Assembly: GCF_039652555.1 (NCBI RefSeq)
Contig: NZ_JBDJAF010000005.1
Location: forward strand, 73,336 to 137,335
Length of the DNA: 64,000 nucleotides
From: Parafrigoribacterium mesophilum
GTDB taxonomy: Bacteria > Actinomycetota > Actinomycetes > Actinomycetales > Microbacteriaceae
Direction: 5' to 3'
A program made the translations under genes and the position numbers. This document shows positions 15,230 to 23,515 of the stretch, piece by piece. The notes beneath the pieces were generated by a model, which searched no databases, was not told the origin of the DNA, and was given only the letters and a program-made list of their open reading frames with translations. Positions within the stretch are counted from its first letter, which is position 1; the number at the start of each line of letters is the position of its first letter.

Positions 15230-17737
15230 ATGGTGGACCGCATCGGCAACATCTGGGGCACGAGAACCGCGTTCTCACGCGGGGAGCAGTGGCCCGTCCG
15301 GGTCGGTCAGAAACTGGCCGATGGCATCACCGAGGCGGACATCGACCGATGGGTGCAGTCCGCCTGCACGCTGTGCAGCAACGGATGCGCGTGCGACATC
15401 GCGGTCAAGGACGGCCGGATGGTCGGCGTGCGCGGCCGCGCCACCGACATCGTCAACCACGGCCGGCTCGGCCCGAAGGGACTGTTCGGCAGCTGGCAGG
15501 GCATGGCCAACAAGGGCCGCCTCACCCAGCCCATGGTGCGCGAGGACGGCCAGCTCGTGGAAACCGACTGGGACACCGCGATGTCCCGCATCGTGGCGCG
15601 CAGCCGTGAGCTACTGGACACCAAGGGACCGCTCAGCCACGCGTTCTACACCAGCGGCCAGCTCTTCCTCGAGGAGTACTACGCGCAGGCGATCATCGGC
15701 AAGGCCGGCATCGGCACCCCGCACATGGACGGCAACACCCGGCTGTGCACGGCCACCGCCGCGGCCGCCCTGAAGGAGAGCTTTGGCGCGGACGGTCAGC
15801 CCGCCGGCTACGCCGACATCGACGAGTGCGACGCCATCTTCCTGTACGGGCACAACATGGCGGAGACCCAGACGGTGCTCTGGGCGCGGGTGCTGGACCG
15901 GGTCGCCGGCGCGGATCGGCCCGCGATCGTCTGCGTCGACTCCCGCGAGACCGAGGTGGCCCGGCACGCCGACGTGCACCTGGCGGTGCGCCCCGGCACC
16001 AACCAGGCGCTGATGAACGGCCTGATCCGGGAACTGTTCGCCGGCGGCTGGATCGACTCCGACTACATCGCCGCGCACACCGTCGGCGTCGAGCAACTGC
16101 GGGCGACCGTGGAGCCCTGGACCCCGGAGGCGGTGGCCGAGACCTGCGGGGTATCCGCCGCCGACGTGCGGGAGGCCGCCCGGATCTTCGGCACCAGCGA
16201 GCGGGTCCTGTCCACCGTGCTGCAGGGCTTCTACCAGTCCGCCCAGGCCACCGCCGCGTCCTGCCAGGTGAACAACCTGCACCTGCTGCGCGGCATGATC
16301 GGCCGGCCCGGCTGCGGCATCCTGCAGATGAACGGGCAGCCCACCGCGCAGAACAACCGCGAGTGCGGCGCGGACGGCGACCTGCCGGGTTTCCGCAACT
16401 GGGAGAACCCGGCGCACGTGGCCGAGCTGGCCCGGCTGTGGGACGTGGACCCGGCGGTGATCCCGCACTGGGCACCGCCAACGCACGCCATGCAGATCTT
16501 CCGCTACGTGGAGCAGGGCAGCATCCAGTTCCTCTGGATCTCGGCGACGAACCCGGCGGTCTCGCTGCCCGAGCTCGGCCGGATCCGCCGCATCCTGGAC
16601 ACCGAGGGCCTGTTCCTGGTGGTGCAGGACCTCTACCTCACCGAGACGGCCCGGTTCGCCGACGTGGTGCTGCCCGCGGCCGGCTGGGGCGAGAAGACCG
16701 GCACCTTCACCAACGCGGATCGCACCGTGCACCTCTCCGACAAGGCCGTGGACCCGCCCGGGCAGGCACGCAGCGACCTGGACATCTTCCTGGACTACTC
16801 GAAGCGGATGGACTTCCGCACCAACTCCGGCGCCCCGCTTCTGCAGTGGACCGGACCGGAGGACGCGTTCCGGGCCTGGCAGGAGTGCAGCCGGGGCCGG
16901 CCGTGCGACTACTCCGGGCTCAGCTACGCGAAGCTGCGCGCCGGCACCGGCATCCAATGGCCCTGCAACGAGGAGCATCCGGATGGCACGGTGCGGCTGT
17001 ACACCGACGGCACCTTCTCCACAGAACCGGACTACTGCGAGACCTTCGGGCACGACCTGCTCACCGGGGCCACGGTGGGGGAGCAGGCGTTCCGGGCGCT
17101 GGAGACCCACGGCCGGGCGGTGTTCAAGAGCGCCGAGTACACGCCGCCGGCCGAGGAGCCGAGCTTTGACTACCCGCTGCAGTTCACCACCGGGCGCACG
17201 GTCTACCAGTTCCACACCCGCACCAAGACGGCGCGGGCCCGACAGCTGAACCGGGCGGCGCCGGCGGCCTGGGTCGAGATCTCCCCGAGGGTCGCCGCCG
17301 GGCTCGGCATCGCGGAGGGCGACCTGGTGCGGGTGCGGTCCCGGCGTGGCGAACTGGTAGCCCCGGCCCGGGTCTCGAACGTGCGGGACGGCACGGTGTT
17401 CGCCCCGTTCCACTACGGCTACTGGGACTCCAGCGGCGCCGATCCTGGCGGGGTGCCCACCGCGGCCAACGAGCTCACCATCACCGAATGGGACCCGGTG
17501 TCCAAGCAGCCGCTGTTCAAGAACGCCGCGGTGCGGCTGGAGAAGATCGCCGACGCCGCCGAACCCGCTCCGGCGCCCACCACCGCCGCGTCCCGGCCCA
17601 CCGATCCGCAGACGGTGCCGCCCACCGTCGGCGGGGCGGATGCGGAGGCACAGGAGCACCTGGGCGCAGTCGGCGGGGCAACGGGTTCGGCCGGTGCGTC
17701 AGGGTCGACGGGCTCGACAGGGAAGGTGCGGTCATGA
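15230..17737 (+). CDS. Molybdopterin oxidoreductase, nitrate-reductase/formate-dehydrogenase type
   Basis: An 835-residue bis-MGD oxidoreductase of the DMSO-reductase superfamily. The N-terminal cluster motif CTLCSNGCAC has Cys46, 49, 53 and 55. The usual fourth ligand in GRLCPKG is Gly81 here (NHGRLGPKG). NTRLCTATA supplies the likely Mo ligand Cys173. MNGQPTAQNNRECGADGDLPGFRNW resembles assimilatory nitrate reductases. The molybdopterin-binding C-terminal domain (about 640-760) is complete, followed by a Pro/Ala/Gly-rich tail. There is no Tat signal, so it is cytoplasmic. The substrate is not certain. It overlaps the next gene (ATGA). Confidence 0.8.
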   Translation: MVDRIGNIWGTRTAFSRGEQWPVRVGQKLADGITEADIDRWVQSACTLCSNGCACDIAVKDGRMVGVRGRATDIVNHGRLGPKGLFGSWQGMANKGRLTQPMVREDGQLVETDWDTAMSRIVARSRELLDTKGPLSHAFYTSGQLFLEEYYAQAIIGKAGIGTPHMDGNTRLCTATAAAALKESFGADGQPAGYADIDECDAIFLYGHNMAETQTVLWARVLDRVAGADRPAIVCVDSRETEVARHADVHLAVRPGTNQALMNGLIRELFAGGWIDSDYIAAHTVGVEQLRATVEPWTPEAVAETCGVSAADVREAARIFGTSERVLSTVLQGFYQSAQATAASCQVNNLHLLRGMIGRPGCGILQMNGQPTAQNNRECGADGDLPGFRNWENPAHVAELARLWDVDPAVIPHWAPPTHAMQIFRYVEQGSIQFLWISATNPAVSLPELGRIRRILDTEGLFLVVQDLYLTETARFADVVLPAAGWGEKTGTFTNADRTVHLSDKAVDPPGQARSDLDIFLDYSKRMDFRTNSGAPLLQWTGPEDAFRAWQECSRGRPCDYSGLSYAKLRAGTGIQWPCNEEHPDGTVRLYTDGTFSTEPDYCETFGHDLLTGATVGEQAFRALETHGRAVFKSAEYTPPAEEPSFDYPLQFTTGRTVYQFHTRTKTARARQLNRAAPAAWVEISPRVAAGLGIAEGDLVRVRSRRGELVAPARVSNVRDGTVFAPFHYGYWDSSGADPGGVPTAANELTITEWDPVSKQPLFKNAAVRLEKIADAAEPAPAPTTAASRPTDPQTVPPTVGGADAEAQEHLGAVGGATGSAGASGSTGSTGKVRS

Positions 17738-18195
17738 TGCTGGCGGTGTATCTCGGATTGCTGGAGCGCTCCGAGGAGATTCTGGCCACGTCGTTACGAC
17801 AGGTCGCAGTCGGGCACGGGGATGAACCGGACATCCTGCACCTCTGCCATACCCTGGCCACCCAGTGTGACGCCCACCGGGCGGCCCTGGCCCCGGTGAT
17901 TGAGCGTTACGGCGAACAGCCGGACGACGAGCCGGAGCGGCTGCACACCCAGGAGCTGACCTCGACCCGCACCGGCCCGGTGGGCATGCTGCGGGATCTG
18001 CAAGACCTGTACCTACTCGCGAGCCTGGTCGACATCACCTGGAGCATGGTCAAACAGGCCGCGCAAGGGCTGCGCGACACCGAACTGCTCGCCGTGATCG
18101 AGCGCTGCGAGGGGCAGACCAAGGTGCAGTTGGGCTGGCTGCAAACCCGGATGAAGCAGGCCGCCCCGCAGGCACTGATCATGGCGAACGGGTAA
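17734..18195 (+). CDS. Helical partner protein of the molybdopterin oxidoreductase
   Basis: A 153-residue, mostly alpha-helical protein with a ferritin-like hydrophobic pattern (LGLLERSEEILATSLRQVAVGH, HLCHTLATQCDAHRAAL, DLYLLASLVDITWSMVKQAAQGL). There are scattered His/Glu/Cys but no clear EXXH pair. It is translationally coupled to the oxidoreductase through an ATGA overlap, which is the best hint of function: a maturation or stability factor. Ribosome site GGAAGG lies upstream of ATG 17734. Family not recognised with confidence. Confidence 0.65.
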   Translation: MMLAVYLGLLERSEEILATSLRQVAVGHGDEPDILHLCHTLATQCDAHRAALAPVIERYGEQPDDEPERLHTQELTSTRTGPVGMLRDLQDLYLLASLVDITWSMVKQAAQGLRDTELLAVIERCEGQTKVQLGWLQTRMKQAAPQALIMANG

Positions 18196-18200
18196 CCCGA

Positions 18201-18234
18201 TAGGTACGAAAATAGGTACGAAAATAAGTGCGAG
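18201..18234 (+). repeat. 12-bp tandem repeat, 2.7 copies
   Basis: Unit TAGGTACGAAAA at 18201-18212 and 18213-18224, then a degenerate third copy (TAAGTGCGAGTG). It lies in an unusually AT-rich gap before the DUF222 HNH gene. Confidence 0.7.
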
Positions 18235-18378
18235 TGTAGTAGCCCCTAAGACAACAACTACCGTAAGACGTTCAAGAAGCATTATTCGCAGTACCTGTAG
18301 GGCAACTACGGCAAAAGGGACTGGAATAGAATAGTAAAAAGATTCGACACGCAGTGGATCTTGTGGCATAATACTGAT

Positions 18379-19788
18379 ATGGGTAACCCCACCACCGCAG
18401 AGTTGGAGACGATCACCGAGCAGGTGGCCGCCGTGCTGGACCCGCGCGAGCTGGCCGGTATGTCCGAGGACGACCTTTTAGCTTTCACCGCGGCGGCCGA
18501 GCGGCTCGGCCGGCGGGTGGACGCGTTGCGGGTGCTGGCCGCGGGAGAGGTGGCGGAGGCCTCCCGTAACGAACTAGGTAAGAGTGGCTTGGCCGCTAGA
18601 AAAGGGTGCCGTAATACTACCGAACTGTTGGAGCGGGTCACCCATGTTTCCAGCGACACCGCCAGGAAACGGATGAAGACCGGTCGAGCCATCCGCGGGC
18701 GCTTGTCCCTTGCCGGGGAGCGGCTGCCTGCCGAGTTCTCCGTGGTCGCCGGCGCCCTGGTCGCCGGGACGATCGGGGTGGACAGTGCCCACGCCATCAT
18801 CCAGGGACTGACCGCCTTTACCCACCCGGTGGGTAAAGACGTGCTGCAGGCGGCGGAAACCGAACTGGTGGCCGCCGCCTGCGGGGCCACCGAACTGTCC
18901 CCGGTACCGTGCACCGCCGATGACATCCGTAGCCAAGCCGGTGTGTGGCGGATGTTCCTGGACCAAGACGGATCCCAGCCCCTGGAGGAGCAGGCGATGC
19001 GGCAACGGTTCCTGCACCTCTCCCGGGAACGCGACGGTCTGGTCGGCATCCGTGGCGCCCTGCTCCCGGATGTCGCAGCGAAACTCACCACCATCATGGA
19101 CGCCTGCCTGTCCCCGAAAACCGCCCCCGCGTTCTTGTCCGTGGAGGAAGCCATGGCCGCCGGACGCGACGCCGACCCCCGCACCCGGGACCAGCAACGT
19201 CACGACGTGTTCGCCGCAGTAGTGGATGTTGCCGCCCGATCCCTTCAGATGCCGCAGCTGGGTGGTGCCGCCCCCGTGGTGGCGGTGGCGGTCACCCTGG
19301 ACAACCTCCAAACCGGTACCGGCTGTGGTTACATCGGCGAGGTACCCATCTCGATGCGGGCGGTGAACCAGTTCACCTGCACCGGCGGAGTACAGAAGAT
19401 CGTTTTCGATCACAACGGCCGCATCCTGGAACTGGGCTCCCCGGAACGCATCTTCACCGCCCAGCAACGCCGGGCCATCATCCTGCGGGATGGGGAATGC
19501 TGCACCCCCGGCTGCCACATGCCCGGCGCCCTATCCGAAATCCACCACGTGGAAGCAGCCGCCGACGGTGGACCCACCCACACCGACAACGGCATGATCC
19601 TGTGCTGGTTCCACCACCGCACCCTGGACACCTCAGGCTGGGAGTTTCGCATGGTCAATGGACTACCCGAAGTGAAGTACCCACCCTGGTTGGATAACAC
19701 TGGGAAGTGGTACCCGACCGGGCGGTCCGCCACTCTCAGGCAAGCCAAAGCCAACCGAAAACGACAACGACAAAACCAGCTGATATAG
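18379..19788 (+). CDS. DUF222 / 13E12-family HNH endonuclease
   Basis: A 469-residue protein. The N-terminal DUF222 region (about 10-330) is helical; the C-terminal HNH domain is GECCTPGCHMPGALSEIHHVEAA, then THTDNGMILCWFHHRTLD, with the Cys pair, His and HH of a zinc-supported HNH fold. These genes are multi-copy and mobile in actinobacteria (13E12 repeat family); their biological role is unsettled. ATG 18379 is used; a TTG 18 nt upstream is in frame. The AT-rich upstream gap with tandem repeats contrasts with the gene and suggests insertion. Confidence 0.85.
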   Translation: MGNPTTAELETITEQVAAVLDPRELAGMSEDDLLAFTAAAERLGRRVDALRVLAAGEVAEASRNELGKSGLAARKGCRNTTELLERVTHVSSDTARKRMKTGRAIRGRLSLAGERLPAEFSVVAGALVAGTIGVDSAHAIIQGLTAFTHPVGKDVLQAAETELVAAACGATELSPVPCTADDIRSQAGVWRMFLDQDGSQPLEEQAMRQRFLHLSRERDGLVGIRGALLPDVAAKLTTIMDACLSPKTAPAFLSVEEAMAAGRDADPRTRDQQRHDVFAAVVDVAARSLQMPQLGGAAPVVAVAVTLDNLQTGTGCGYIGEVPISMRAVNQFTCTGGVQKIVFDHNGRILELGSPERIFTAQQRRAIILRDGECCTPGCHMPGALSEIHHVEAAADGGPTHTDNGMILCWFHHRTLDTSGWEFRMVNGLPEVKYPPWLDNTGKWYPTGRSATLRQAKANRKRQRQNQLI

Positions 19789-19915
19789 ATCACCTAATTC
19801 GCGAGAGTCGAGCGTGTCGAGACCGAACGTCGGATAGATATCACATGATGTGACGCGTCGATGCGAGGTTCATCGATACTCGCTTCGTCGATAGGCGATG
19901 AGCCACAATGGGCGC

Positions 19916-20362
19916 ATGACATCCGTCGTTCGTCTCGTTCGTTCGGCGATTGCGCCGCTCACGCGAACGCGGTTGTTCCGGCGCAGCGCCCCGGTGTGGA
20001 TGCCGCCGCTGGAGCGTCTGGTACACCGGGCCAGCGGCGGCCGGACGCAACTGAGCGGCCTGCTCGTACCGTCGCTGGTGCTGCACAGCACCGGAGCCAA
20101 ATCCGGGCAGACCCGCGACACCGAGCTGATGTACACCGCTGACGGGCACGGCCGCGCCATCGTGGCCGGCACGAGCTTCGGCCGCGCGGCGCATCCGGCC
20201 TGGAGCTACAACCTGCTGGCGCATCCGGATGCCGCCATCACCGTGCGCGGACACCACCTGCCGGTGCACGCCACGCCGCTCGCCGGCGACGACCGCGAGG
20301 AGGCCTGGCACCGCATCGAGGCACAGTGGCTGTTCCGGCTGCAGCCGGCGCGGGAGCGGTAG
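19916..20362 (+). CDS. DUF385 deazaflavin (F420)-dependent nitroreductase-family protein
   Basis: 148 residues of the Ddn/DUF385 split-barrel family: SLVLHSTGAKSGQTRDTELMYTADGHGRAIVAGTSFGR, then HPAWSYNLLAHPDAAITVRG, the F420-binding fold signature. Such enzymes reduce quinones or nitro compounds with F420H2. The C-terminus ends soon after HRIEAQWLF, slightly short for the family. ATG 19916 is used; another ATG 18 nt upstream is possible. An F420-type NADP reductase at 33051 is a thematic partner elsewhere in the window. Confidence 0.75.
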   Translation: MTSVVRLVRSAIAPLTRTRLFRRSAPVWMPPLERLVHRASGGRTQLSGLLVPSLVLHSTGAKSGQTRDTELMYTADGHGRAIVAGTSFGRAAHPAWSYNLLAHPDAAITVRGHHLPVHATPLAGDDREEAWHRIEAQWLFRLQPARER

Positions 20363-20411
20363 CGTCGGCGGCCACTGGCTGGAGTGGGCTCGCCGGTGCC
20401 AGGATGGAGCC

Positions 20412-20510
20412 ATGGATGAGCTGCGCACGTGCCCGGATTGCGGAACACCACTGTGCCGGTCGGGGAGCGAGTGGTCCTGCCCGGAGTGCGGGCCGGTGGA
20501 GGCGGGGTAG
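20412..20510 (+). CDS. 32-residue zinc-ribbon microprotein
   Basis: A tiny ORF: MDELRTCPDCGTP, a short loop, then WSCPECGPVEAG. Two CPxC knuckles 14 residues apart form a minimal zinc ribbon. ATG 20412 is preceded by AGGATGGAGCC. Similar mini-ribbons occur as free proteins or tails of larger ones. Function unknown; a comparable stand-alone ribbon is at 62466. Confidence 0.5.
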   Translation: MDELRTCPDCGTPLCRSGSEWSCPECGPVEAG

Positions 20511-20520
20511 GGGAGCGCGG

Positions 20521-20623
20521 GCTGACGCGGTTTCGATACGCGGCCTCGTTCCTCGGTCGCTACTCAACCCGCTGACGCGGTTTCGATACGCTCGCGCGAG
20601 AGCGCTCGCTACTCAACCACCGG
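20521..20623. repeat. Interspersed repeat, two tandem copies
   Basis: Two copies start GCTGACGCGGTTTCGATACG (20521 and 20571) and end CTACTCAACC(ACCGG). Related copies lie at 33680 and 33738. The inner part differs: GCCTCGTTCCTCGGTCG versus an inverted TCGCGCGAGAGCGCTCG. They sit between convergent genes and are REP/BIME-like. Confidence 0.7.
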
Positions 20624-22769
20624 AGCGGGAGAGGCGGCTCGGCCACCAGATGGCGCGCCCGATGTCGTAGCTGAGCGCAGGGATCAACAGCGAGCGCACC
20701 AGCAGGGTGTCCAGCAGCACGCCGAACGCGACGATGAACGCGATCTGCACCAGGAACAGAATCGGGATCACCGACAGCGCCGCGAACGTGGCCGCCAGCA
20801 CCAGGCCGGCCGAGGTGATCACCCCGCCGGTGACCGCCAGCCCGCGCAGAATGCCCTGCCGGGTGCCGTGCAACAGCGATTCCTCCCGCACCCGAGTCAT
20901 CAAAAAGATGTTGTAGTCGATGCCGAGGGCCACCAGGAACACGAAGCCGTACAGCGGCACCGCCGGGTCGGCACCGGGGAAGTCGAAGATGCCGTTGAAC
21001 ACGAACGCGGCCACCCCCAGCGACGCGGCGAACGACACCACCACCGACAGCACCAGCAGCACCGGCGCGAGCACCGAGCGCAGCAGCAGCATCAGGATCA
21101 CGAGGATCACCGCCAGCACGATCGGGATGATCAGGTTGCGGTCGTGGATGGACGCGTCGTTGGAGTCGATCGCCGTCGCGGTCACCCCGCCGACCCGCAC
21201 CGAATCGGAGACCTGGTGCAGGGCGGTGCGGAGGCTCCGCACGGTGTGCTCGGCGGCCATCGAGTCGGCGGCATCCGTCAGCGTCGCCTGCAGCATCACC
21301 TCACCGTCCACCACCGTGGGGGAGCCGGCCGGCGTGCCGGGCGGGCCGACCGGCTGGATGCCGGCATCCGTCACCGGCAGGCTGCCGCTCGGCGAATCCT
21401 TCGACAGCACCGTCAGTGAGTTGATGCCGTCGCTGTCCAGCGCCACCTGGGCGATGTCGTCCAGCCGCGACTGCGGGCCCAGGATGACCGCCGGGCTGCC
21501 GGAGCCGCCGGCGTAGTGCTCGCCAAGCGCCGCCTGCCCGTCCCGCGCCTGCGAGGCGGACAGGATCAGGTCGCTCTGCGGCACCCCGCTGGCCTGGAAC
21601 TGCAGCACCCCGACGGAGGCGGCCAGCAACGCCAGCGTGCAGACCACCCAGATCAGCCGGGGCCGCTTCGAGATGCCGCGGGCCAGGCGCGGCCACAGTC
21701 CGGTGGCCTCCGCGCCGGTGAGCACCGGATGCGCGGAGCCGAACCGCGGACGGACCGGCCAGAACGCCACCCGACCGGCAGCCATCAGCAGCGACGGCAG
21801 GAACGTCAGGGCCGCCAGCAGGCTGAAACCGATGCCGATCGCGGCAACCGGGCCGAGCGCCTTGTTCGAGTTCAGGTCGCTGAGCAGCAGGCAGAGCAGT
21901 CCAACGATCACCGTGCCGCCGGAGGCCAGGATCGGCTCCCACGCGCCCTTCAGCGCGGTCCAGGTCGCCGTCCAACGCCGCTCGTTGTCGCGCAGCGCCT
22001 CCCGGTAGCGCGACACGTAGAGCAGCGAATAGTCGGTCGCAGCGCCGATCACCAGGATGAACAGGATGCCCTGCACCTGCCCGTTCAGCTGCACCAGCCC
22101 GGCCTTGGCCAACCACCACACGGTGAGGATGCTGGCGCACAGCGCGAACATCGCGGTGCCCAGCACGATCAGCGGCAGCAGCGGCGACCGGTAGACCACG
22201 ATGAGGATCAGGAACACCGCCAGCAGCGCCACCAGGAGCAGGATGCCGTCGATGCCGCCGAACGCGTCCACGAGGTCGGCGGTGTACCCGGCCGGGCCGG
22301 TGACGTAGCTGGTCACGCCAGACGGTGCGCTACGCGCCACGTCCTGTCGCAGGTGCTGCACCGTGTTGACCACCTCGCCATCCGAGGCGATCGGCACGAA
22401 CACCTCGGCGGCCGCGCCGTCCGCGGACGGGATCGGCGGGGAGACCTCGCCGGTGACGCCCTCGACGTCGGCGAAGGTCGCCGTCGCATCCGTGATCGCG
22501 CTCAGGTCGGCGGGGGTCAGCCCGCCGGCCCGCACGTACAGCACGACGGCCGGGATGGCGTCGCTGCCGGCGAAGTCGGCCAGCACGGACTGCACCCGGG
22601 TCGCGTCGGCGCTGGCCGGCAGGTAACTGGTCCGGTCGTTGCTGGAGACCTCGTCGACCTTGCCGAAGTACGGGCCGCCGACACTGGCCACACCCAGCCA
22701 GAGCAGGATGAGCACGGCGGGAATGGCGATGCGCAGCCACCGCCGGGGGGAACGGATGTCTGGGGTCAC
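20613..22769 (-). CDS. MMPL/RND-type membrane transporter
   Basis: 718 residues with 12 predicted membrane helices: one near the N-terminus, a block of five around 170-330, one at about 370 and a second block of five at about 540-690. Two large periplasmic loops follow TM1 and TM7, the MMPL layout. Motifs include GAATDYSLLYVSRYREAL and ALGIDYNIFLMTRVREE, the paired signature with the Asp-Tyr proton-relay residues. It exports lipids, drugs or other hydrophobic compounds. The GTG start lies downstream of a promoter covered by the MarR palindrome at 22808, so it is probably repressed by the divergent MarR protein. Confidence 0.9.
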   Translation of the reverse strand: MTPDIRSPRRWLRIAIPAVLILLWLGVASVGGPYFGKVDEVSSNDRTSYLPASADATRVQSVLADFAGSDAIPAVVLYVRAGGLTPADLSAITDATATFADVEGVTGEVSPPIPSADGAAAEVFVPIASDGEVVNTVQHLRQDVARSAPSGVTSYVTGPAGYTADLVDAFGGIDGILLLVALLAVFLILIVVYRSPLLPLIVLGTAMFALCASILTVWWLAKAGLVQLNGQVQGILFILVIGAATDYSLLYVSRYREALRDNERRWTATWTALKGAWEPILASGGTVIVGLLCLLLSDLNSNKALGPVAAIGIGFSLLAALTFLPSLLMAAGRVAFWPVRPRFGSAHPVLTGAEATGLWPRLARGISKRPRLIWVVCTLALLAASVGVLQFQASGVPQSDLILSASQARDGQAALGEHYAGGSGSPAVILGPQSRLDDIAQVALDSDGINSLTVLSKDSPSGSLPVTDAGIQPVGPPGTPAGSPTVVDGEVMLQATLTDAADSMAAEHTVRSLRTALHQVSDSVRVGGVTATAIDSNDASIHDRNLIIPIVLAVILVILMLLLRSVLAPVLLVLSVVVSFAASLGVAAFVFNGIFDFPGADPAVPLYGFVFLVALGIDYNIFLMTRVREESLLHGTRQGILRGLAVTGGVITSAGLVLAATFAALSVIPILFLVQIAFIVAFGVLLDTLLVRSLLIPALSYDIGRAIWWPSRLSRSGG

Positions 22770-22807
22770 GGGCTTCTTTCTGGTCGCCGATCAATCGCAC
22801 CATAGTA

Positions 22808-22826
22808 TAGCTAAACTGTTTAGCTA
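22808..22826. promoter_or_regulatory. MarR operator palindrome
   Basis: Perfect 9-1-9 palindrome TAGCTAAACTGTTTAGCTA in the gap between the MMPL and marR genes. On the minus strand it sits inside a promoter (TTGATA, 17 bp, TACTAT), so binding would block MMPL transcription. Confidence 0.75.
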
Positions 22827-22859
22827 TCAAGGTGTATAGCGAGTGGCTAGGATGGGACC

Positions 22860-23348
22860 GTGGCCGAGATCATCACGCCGGCGGGGGCGCCCGCGATGCA
22901 CGAGGCATCCGTGCTGCTGCGCCGAATTCTCACGCTTAATCGCGAGGTGGAGCGGCAGTTGGGCGAGCTCCTGGGCATCAACCCGACCGACCTGGATGCC
23001 ATGCAGCACCTGATGGCGAGCGGACCGCTCAGCCCCGGTGCGCTGGCGCAGCGGCTGGGGATCAGTACGGCGGCGGCCACCGTCGCCGTGGACCGGCTGG
23101 TGCGCGCCGGGCATGTGCGGCGCGAGCCGCATCCGACCGACCGGCGCCGGCAGCTGGTGGTGCCCAGCGAGGCGTCGGTGCGGCGGGCGATGGCCAGCCT
23201 GGCGCCCATGATCCTGCACACCAACGACCTCATGGGCCGCTACGACGAGAACGAAAGCGCGGCGATCACCGACTACCTGGCCCGCACCGTCGGCATCCTG
23301 GAGGACGCCGTGCACGGCGGGCTGCAGGGCGAGGTGCCGGGCGAATAG
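22860..23348 (+). CDS. MarR-family regulator of the MMPL exporter
   Basis: 162 residues with a winged helix (about 50-110): GPLSPGALAQRLGISTAAATVAVDRLVRAGHVRREPHPTDRRRQLVV, the MarR recognition helix and wing. It is divergent from the MMPL transporter across 90 bp containing a perfect palindrome. The layout implies a ligand-relieved repressor of the pump and of itself. GTG 22860 is taken as start; an in-frame ATG at about 22896 (AMHEAS) is the alternative. Confidence 0.85.
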   Translation: MAEIITPAGAPAMHEASVLLRRILTLNREVERQLGELLGINPTDLDAMQHLMASGPLSPGALAQRLGISTAAATVAVDRLVRAGHVRREPHPTDRRRQLVVPSEASVRRAMASLAPMILHTNDLMGRYDENESAAITDYLARTVGILEDAVHGGLQGEVPGE

Positions 23349-23390
23349 TTACGCCCGCCGCATCCGCGACGCGCCCCCTGCGCGTCGAAG

Positions 23391-23450
23391 GGTACCTTTT
23401 CGGACGAAAGACGCGTCCGCGGACGTATCGCTCGTCCGAAAAGGTATCGC
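23391..23450. repeat. Palindromic interspersed element, copy 1
   Basis: Terminal inverted repeats GGTACCTTTTCGGACGA (23391-23407) and TCGTCCGAAAAGGTATC (23432-23448), 16 of 17 matching, around a 24-bp centre with GCGTCCGCGGACG. It lies between convergent genes. Relatives are at 31171 and 48703. Confidence 0.75.
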
Positions 23451-23515
23451 CGGCGGGGCAGTAAGGCGGGGGCAGTAAGTCGCTCGGCGGGAGAAGCTCG
23501 CTCGGGGTCGGTGGA

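Noticed and set aside
15611..17659. Long antisense ORF (682 codons) opposite the molybdopterin oxidoreductase
   Set aside because: Arg/Gly/His-rich translation without motifs; a high-GC shadow of a well-supported gene.
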